Part shown: positions 59,413 through 64,000 of the stretch, in pieces
Numbering within the stretch: position 1 is the stretch's first letter
Layout of the letters: every line of letters starts with the position of its first letter
Assembly: GCA_021234155.1 (NCBI GenBank)
Contig: JAJEKV010000010.1
Span: forward strand, 5,058,871-5,122,870
From: Isoetes taiwanensis
Taxonomy: Eukaryota > Streptophyta > Lycopodiopsida > Isoetales > Isoetaceae
Direction: 5' to 3'
DNA length: 64,000 nucleotides
The notes under the pieces: generated by a model
What the model saw: the letters and a program-made list of their open reading frames with translations, nothing else
Told to the model about the DNA's origin: nothing
Databases searched by the model: none
Program-made: the position numbers and the translations under genes

Positions 59413-62400
59413 CTTTGGACTTGTTCCATGGTCCAGACGTGGAGCCTATACGTATAGTAACCCCTTCTGCAAGCCGAAAGTGGGCCATGGAGATAGCTCA
59501 GGCAATACCGCAGACCAAATGAGACAGAGGAAAGGACTTGTGTCTTTTCTTTAGAACAGGGAAAGGGTCGGAGGACATAGAACAGATGGGCATTATAGTG
59601 GCAATGTGGGAAGGATGCAAAAATAATATTGAGAATGCCGTCATATGCAGCGTGGAAGATACTCAACAACTGCAGTTTGTGGAGTTACGATCCTAGTATA
59701 ATGATTGCGACCAAGCAGAATAAACCACCTAATGCGAAGAACGTTCCGACAATTGCCAAGGGTTACGGATGGAGTCTTCCATCATAGGGTGAAAGCATGC
59801 TATGGTGTACCACTTTTGGAACCCTCAAAAGTACCTACACTGGGTACTTTTAAAACTGGTACTTTCTACTTTTTCTTTCCATTAAAATCAATCCAAAAAT
59901 TTTGAATTGAAGGTCAATAACATATCAATCTATAGTAGTAGAGGATGACAATACTATTAGAGACTAAAATGGATGAATAAACTCTCAAACTTATTGTTTA
60001 TTGAGACATTAATGCAAGTTCCCAGTACCCAGTGTTGGGTACTTTTCTGGGTAGTTTCGCACTCCCTAAAAAGAACTTTAGATGGTACACCCTAGCATGC
60101 TTTCACCCCATACGACTCCCTTTCTCTTTTTGGCATCAAAGAAAATCGTGATCTGCTGGTTGGCTTTAGCAAATGTAAGAATGGCTTGGCAAATGATAAG
60201 AAACCCCCTTCTTGTGCAATTAAGGCCAAGAAGGATAACAAGATGCCTCAGGTCATGGACACTAATTGGTTGAGAGCCGTGGCTAAGAAAAGGCAAGTGG
60301 TTCCCTTGGCCACTCTCGGTGAGCCATCTCATGCCAAGGAACAAACTCAGGTCCAAAGTGGTAATCCTCTATTCTTTGTAGTAGAGAATCCCTCTGAACC
60401 AAGACGAATTATGCCTCCACCTCAAGCAGACACTGATAAGCCCGGAAGAGCCTCTGTTCCAAAAATTAAAAAAATTAAGATTAACTTGAGAAAGTTAAAT
60501 ACAGACCCATTTGAAAAACATTCTTTTCCACCACACCTACATCTTCTGATATTCCCATAGCTTCATCATCTGCTCTCATCTACCCTAGTGCAGTACGCCT
60601 ACCTCCTGAACTGAAATTTAATCCTGAGGAGGAAAAGAAGTTGGCAGATAAAACTACTCAAAAACTAGAAGAGTTCAAGAGATTTTATCCTATGGGGGTC
60701 AACTGGTTTACTAAAGTCAGTATTTTTTATTATGAATCTGCATCGGCCAATATGACTCACAGAACTCGATCCAACGACCATGTCCATACATTACTGAGGA
60801 GTTTTAAATTTTGCCCTACAGAAGTCCTAATGCCTGTAGACATAGTGCTCTTTGATCCAATTACGAGGTAAGAGATGTTTGTTTTATGATGGAATTTATG
60901 ATGTGTTGCATTTAGCTGATATGTTGACATGTGCAACAGGAAGGTCACGTGATCAGTGCCAGAGGACCTAACTGGAAAGAAAATTCTATGTTATTTCCAG
61001 CAATCACAGTATATTTGCTGCTCAATTTCCATGCTCCCACATCGGTAATGTTCAGAAACGATTAGAATTTACAAAGGCATATGCGAAGAGGAGAACTCGC
61101 ATGTTGAATGGGAATCTGACTGACAAAGAGTATATACAATTGTCTATACAATGTAATGACCTAATTGCTAACATAGTGTATAAGGAACCCATCGTGGAAA
61201 AGCTCCAACAACTTCGCAACCAACACAAAGCTTATGGATGTCCACCTCAAGGACCAACAGGAACAGTGCATGGAAGGTAAGTACTTGTTTTTTGCTTGGC
61301 AAGATCGCCACCGCGATCCTTATGACTTATTTATTTGTCAGGATTTTGTTGAGGTGGCAACCACAACATTGAAGGTGAAGGAGCTAAAAGATGAAAAGCA
61401 GTTCATGTTCATGCAAGAAGAGCCTTGGTCGAAGTTCATGCAGGTTGTTTCTAAGTGGATGGGTAGGAAACTTGTCGATGATCATGGTGAATTGCCAAAT
61501 AGGCCCACCAAAGATTTCTTCAGCAAAACATTTTTGCGCTACTTACGTGGTATGTCGAATGCCGAAGTTTCCCAGCTTATGGATGAGATTTTTCAAAGGG
61601 AGGACATTCTTGAAAGTGCAATCAGGATATGCCGGTTATTTCGACTATAAGCAAAGGGCAATCGACATCAGGACACTCATTCTTATGCGTCGAGAAACAT
61701 TGTCTTATGTTAATAGCATTATGGACGATTGTTATGCTAGTTTTGAAGAGCTTGCAAGCAAGTTTCCAGAGTTTATGGAGCAGCGCCTTCTTGACATCGC
61801 AGGGTTTGATTTTGAGTATATCTAAGCTAATTACAACAAGGACCATGTGCAGGGGAATCTCCCAGGTTTTTTCTTGAAGCAATCAGGTCTATTCTTAGGC
61901 CGGAGGAAGCAAATAAGCTGAAAAAGAAAAGAAATACCATCTACGGGGTGATCAAGCACGGAATACCTGTAAAAGCACCAGAAATACTGTCTACAGGGTG
62001 ACCAAGCACGGAATACCTGTAAAAGCACCAGAGCCTCAAAACGCGACAATGGTGTTCATTGACATGAGGAGATACACCACAGTCTGGAATGTAAAGAAAT
62101 ATCTGGACCTCTTCAACAGGATTGCTAGCATGAAAGCTTCCAAGATTTATCACATTGTCACATTTTTTAGATCAGGTCAACTTCCTAACTGCTTATATAG
62201 CCAAAGTCAGGTGCAAGGTTATTCACATGTATCCATTCGTGCTTATGAAGAGCAGGGCTGGGTAAGCAAGAAAATGGTCAAGGAGTTCCATTACTACATC
62301 ACACATGTGACCATTAACAGAAGTGAGGCTCGCGTGATTCCCAGCCTAGCGTGGAACTCAGATTGACACAGGTGAACAACGCTCTGAAAAGCACTCCCAT

Positions 62401-63337
62401 TCTAAAGCACGAAATTACAGGCAACGAGGAGCAGGATGAAAAATTGAAGAAAAAATACATGCTGTACTTCACAGGCAAGCCTAAGTTTTCTTGGACGAAC
62501 ATGGACGGTGACTTTGTTTTGAAAAGTCAAGCCAAGACCTCATCTATTTTACCACATGGTTAATGAACTAGTTCCCATTGACGGGACAGTTCTTGATTTT
62601 TTCTCGGGGGGTATAGCCTCTAGGGTGGCTTTGATCTAGAGAAAACGGAGTGTGTCGTTCAAAGATGATTCTAAAGTATGCCATTTCCTTGAGTCATTTT
62701 TTGAGACATTGGAGAAGATGGCCAGGCCAAGCCCCCATGTGGAGGAAGAAAAAAATGTACGTGATGACCAAGTAAATACGGATCAGCCCGATGTTAATAT
62801 TACTCAGCATACGGATGTCATATTAGACAAATTAGATGCCAAAGGCTATGAAGAGAGACAACAGAAGCTAGGGCCCGCATACAAGGAACTGAAAAGAAAT
62901 GCGAAGAGCTTGATCCAAAGTTCGAGAAGCTAGAATTATTAAAACAACAGCTTGATGCAGCATTGCCCCTCCTCACAGGAAAATCAGCCGAAAAGCGCAC
63001 TTGCTCGACATTTGAATATATAGGATCTGATCAGCTCGAGATTGATGACGAGGCAAAGGACGGTAACAACAAATGTTTAAAGAAGAATGGCAGTCCTGAA
63101 TTTATCCAGTTGCTACAATGTCAATTATTAGGAGGTACAGACAGCATAGAGACCAAATTGTCGTCGGGCTCTGAACACGTCAGGAAATTGGCTGAGGCAA
63201 TGGAAGTGGACATGCCTACTGTTACTAGATATACAGAAATGGAACTGCCGTAGGCTATAGCTGCAAGCCAGGCACATATTACAAGAATATCAAAGCAGCT
63301 TGGTGTTGTTCCAGATTCCGTCCAAGAGACTCAATGA
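59413..63337 (+). pseudogene. Unrecognised multi-exon gene of a probable transposon
   Basis: After TTGCAG the frame reads LDLFHGPDVEPIRIVTPSAS, with a TGA at 59520 and a frameshift near 59690. It then reads DPSIMIATKQNKPPNAKNVP up to the MITE at 59787 and continues across it (SLPS-YDSLSLFGIKENRDLL) into a lysine-rich part (IKKIKINLRKLNTDPF). Introns are 60868-60939 and 61277-61341. Later parts are QFMFMQEEPWSKFMQVVSKW, FFSKTFLRYLRGMSNAEVSQ, FDYKQRAIDIRTLILMRRET, YGVIKHGIPVK, AYEEQGWVSKKMVKEFHYYI and a helical tail ending LGVVPDSVQETQ. Several frameshifts and stops (61650, 61824, 62364, 63251) make it a pseudogene. I know no family for it. Roughly 1100 codons remain, with no DDE motif I can see. 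Confidence 0.5.
59787..60108. mobile_element. 322-bp MITE inside the unrecognised gene
   Basis: Ends GGGTGAAAGCATGCTATGG and its near-complement (CCTAGCATGCTTTCACCC), with CATA at 59783-59786 and 60109-60112. The inner parts also pair (AGTACC...ACTGGGTACTTTT). Removing it with one CATA restores the frame SLPS-YDSLSLFG of the host gene. Confidence 0.88.
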
Positions 63338-64000
63338 AATCGCCATGGCGATTATATTCACCTCTTTTCTTAAATATGATATTCGATTTCTCCATGGCCT
63401 AATAGATACATGTAATTAATTGCTAATGTAAATGATCGGCATGTAATATATTTTCCAACGTTCTCTAATATCGTATTTCTATTGATTTACCACAATGTTA
63501 TGCCAATTTAATATGTTTAATTCTTCGATAAATCGCTATGGCGATCTGTTCGAGCAATTCAGTTCATATTGTAGAGGTTGTGGTCCCACATCGCATATAT
63601 GTCGGCATAATATGGATTCTCGCATTAAACATTTTATTGTTCGGATTTAGCCTTCTCAGACACTGCATCTAGCTAAATTAGGACAATTAATTATATTTCT
63701 GATGAATACTACAACCTATTTCGTTGTCGAATGAGAAAACGAAATTTCTCTCATTAATTAATTCTTGCTTAAAAGACTGCCTTAACCAGCCTGATGTAGT
63801 TGAAGCTCATATATTCCTTCCACTTGATAATTAGAAAAGAAGTGACAATACAAGAACAAAACATATAGCTTCCCGAATGATACAACCTGTCAAGATGGAT
63901 CATCATATCTTCCTAAAGTATGGAGAATAAGAAAGAAAATATATGATCTTGCTTAGAGCAAGATTTCATATCTGCATGAAGATACAGACAAGAATAGAAC
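63338..64000. other. 3' flank of the unrecognised gene
   Basis: AT-rich, with palindromes at 63339 and 63532 and no gene. The right end of the proposed transposon should lie in or beyond this stretch. Confidence 0.5.

Larger units (their letters stand above)
56815..63545. repeat. Dispersed ATCGC-N4-GCGAT palindromes
   Basis: Perfect copies start at 56815, 58966, 59028, 59230, 61304, 63339 and 63532. Copies with one or two changes start at 59102, 59285 and 59359. The spacer is always four bases but its sequence varies (AGTC, GGCC, GACC, CACC, CATG, TATG). One lies in the 65-bp intron 61277-61341 and one begins one base after the stop codon at 63335-63337. Confidence 0.9.

Overview
This is plant nuclear DNA: split genes with GT-AG introns, one conserved plant gene resolved to single-base splice sites (an MRL1-type pentatricopeptide repeat protein), part of an NF-YA gene, and a dense mixture of plant transposon classes. 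The long introns, heavy repeat load and broken gene copies suggest a large land-plant genome, perhaps a gymnosperm, but I cannot name a species. Almost every other gene is fragmentary.

Layout. 1-1127 is a deleted copy of the 5' part of the MRL1 gene whose full form lies 44 kb to the right. 1441-13500 is one tandem duplication of about 4.5 kb: a lectin gene, its 3' flank and a solo LTR. The left unit has the complete lectin 5' end but a cut LTR. The right unit has a cut lectin gene, an extra 2-kb block with two exons of a Rubisco-LSMT-like SET protein, and the intact solo LTR with a CCTCG target duplication. 13.5-18.8 kb holds minisatellites, two tRNA-type SINEs, a Ty3/gypsy 3' end, a 30-bp perfect palindrome and a CACTA element end. 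19-27 kb carries an NF-YA gene lacking its DNA-binding exon and a three-exon unrecognised gene. 27-35.8 kb is largely gene-free, with a degenerate minisatellite and a small foldback element. 35.9-42.4 kb is a decayed L1-type LINE on the minus strand. 44.7-51.5 kb is the MRL1 gene: 18 exons, 1106 codons, open throughout, with one GC-AG intron, a uORF ending two bases before the start codon and a MITE in intron 13.

51.8-64 kb is the most unusual part. A Tourist-like MITE is followed by a decayed minus-strand transposase-like gene (DUF7869-type, my assignment). A 1538-bp Helitron made mostly of purines interrupts it, and removing the Helitron restores the reading frame exactly. Pointing the other way is an unrecognised multi-exon gene (59.4-63.3 kb) interrupted by a 322-bp MITE. 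Between and inside these genes a 14-bp palindrome, ATCGC-N4-GCGAT, recurs about ten times with a constant 4-base spacer, including once inside a 65-bp intron and once directly after a stop codon. I propose that 52.5-63.6 kb is a decayed two-gene DNA transposon with its own palindromic signal. This is inference; comparison with other copies in the same genome would test it.
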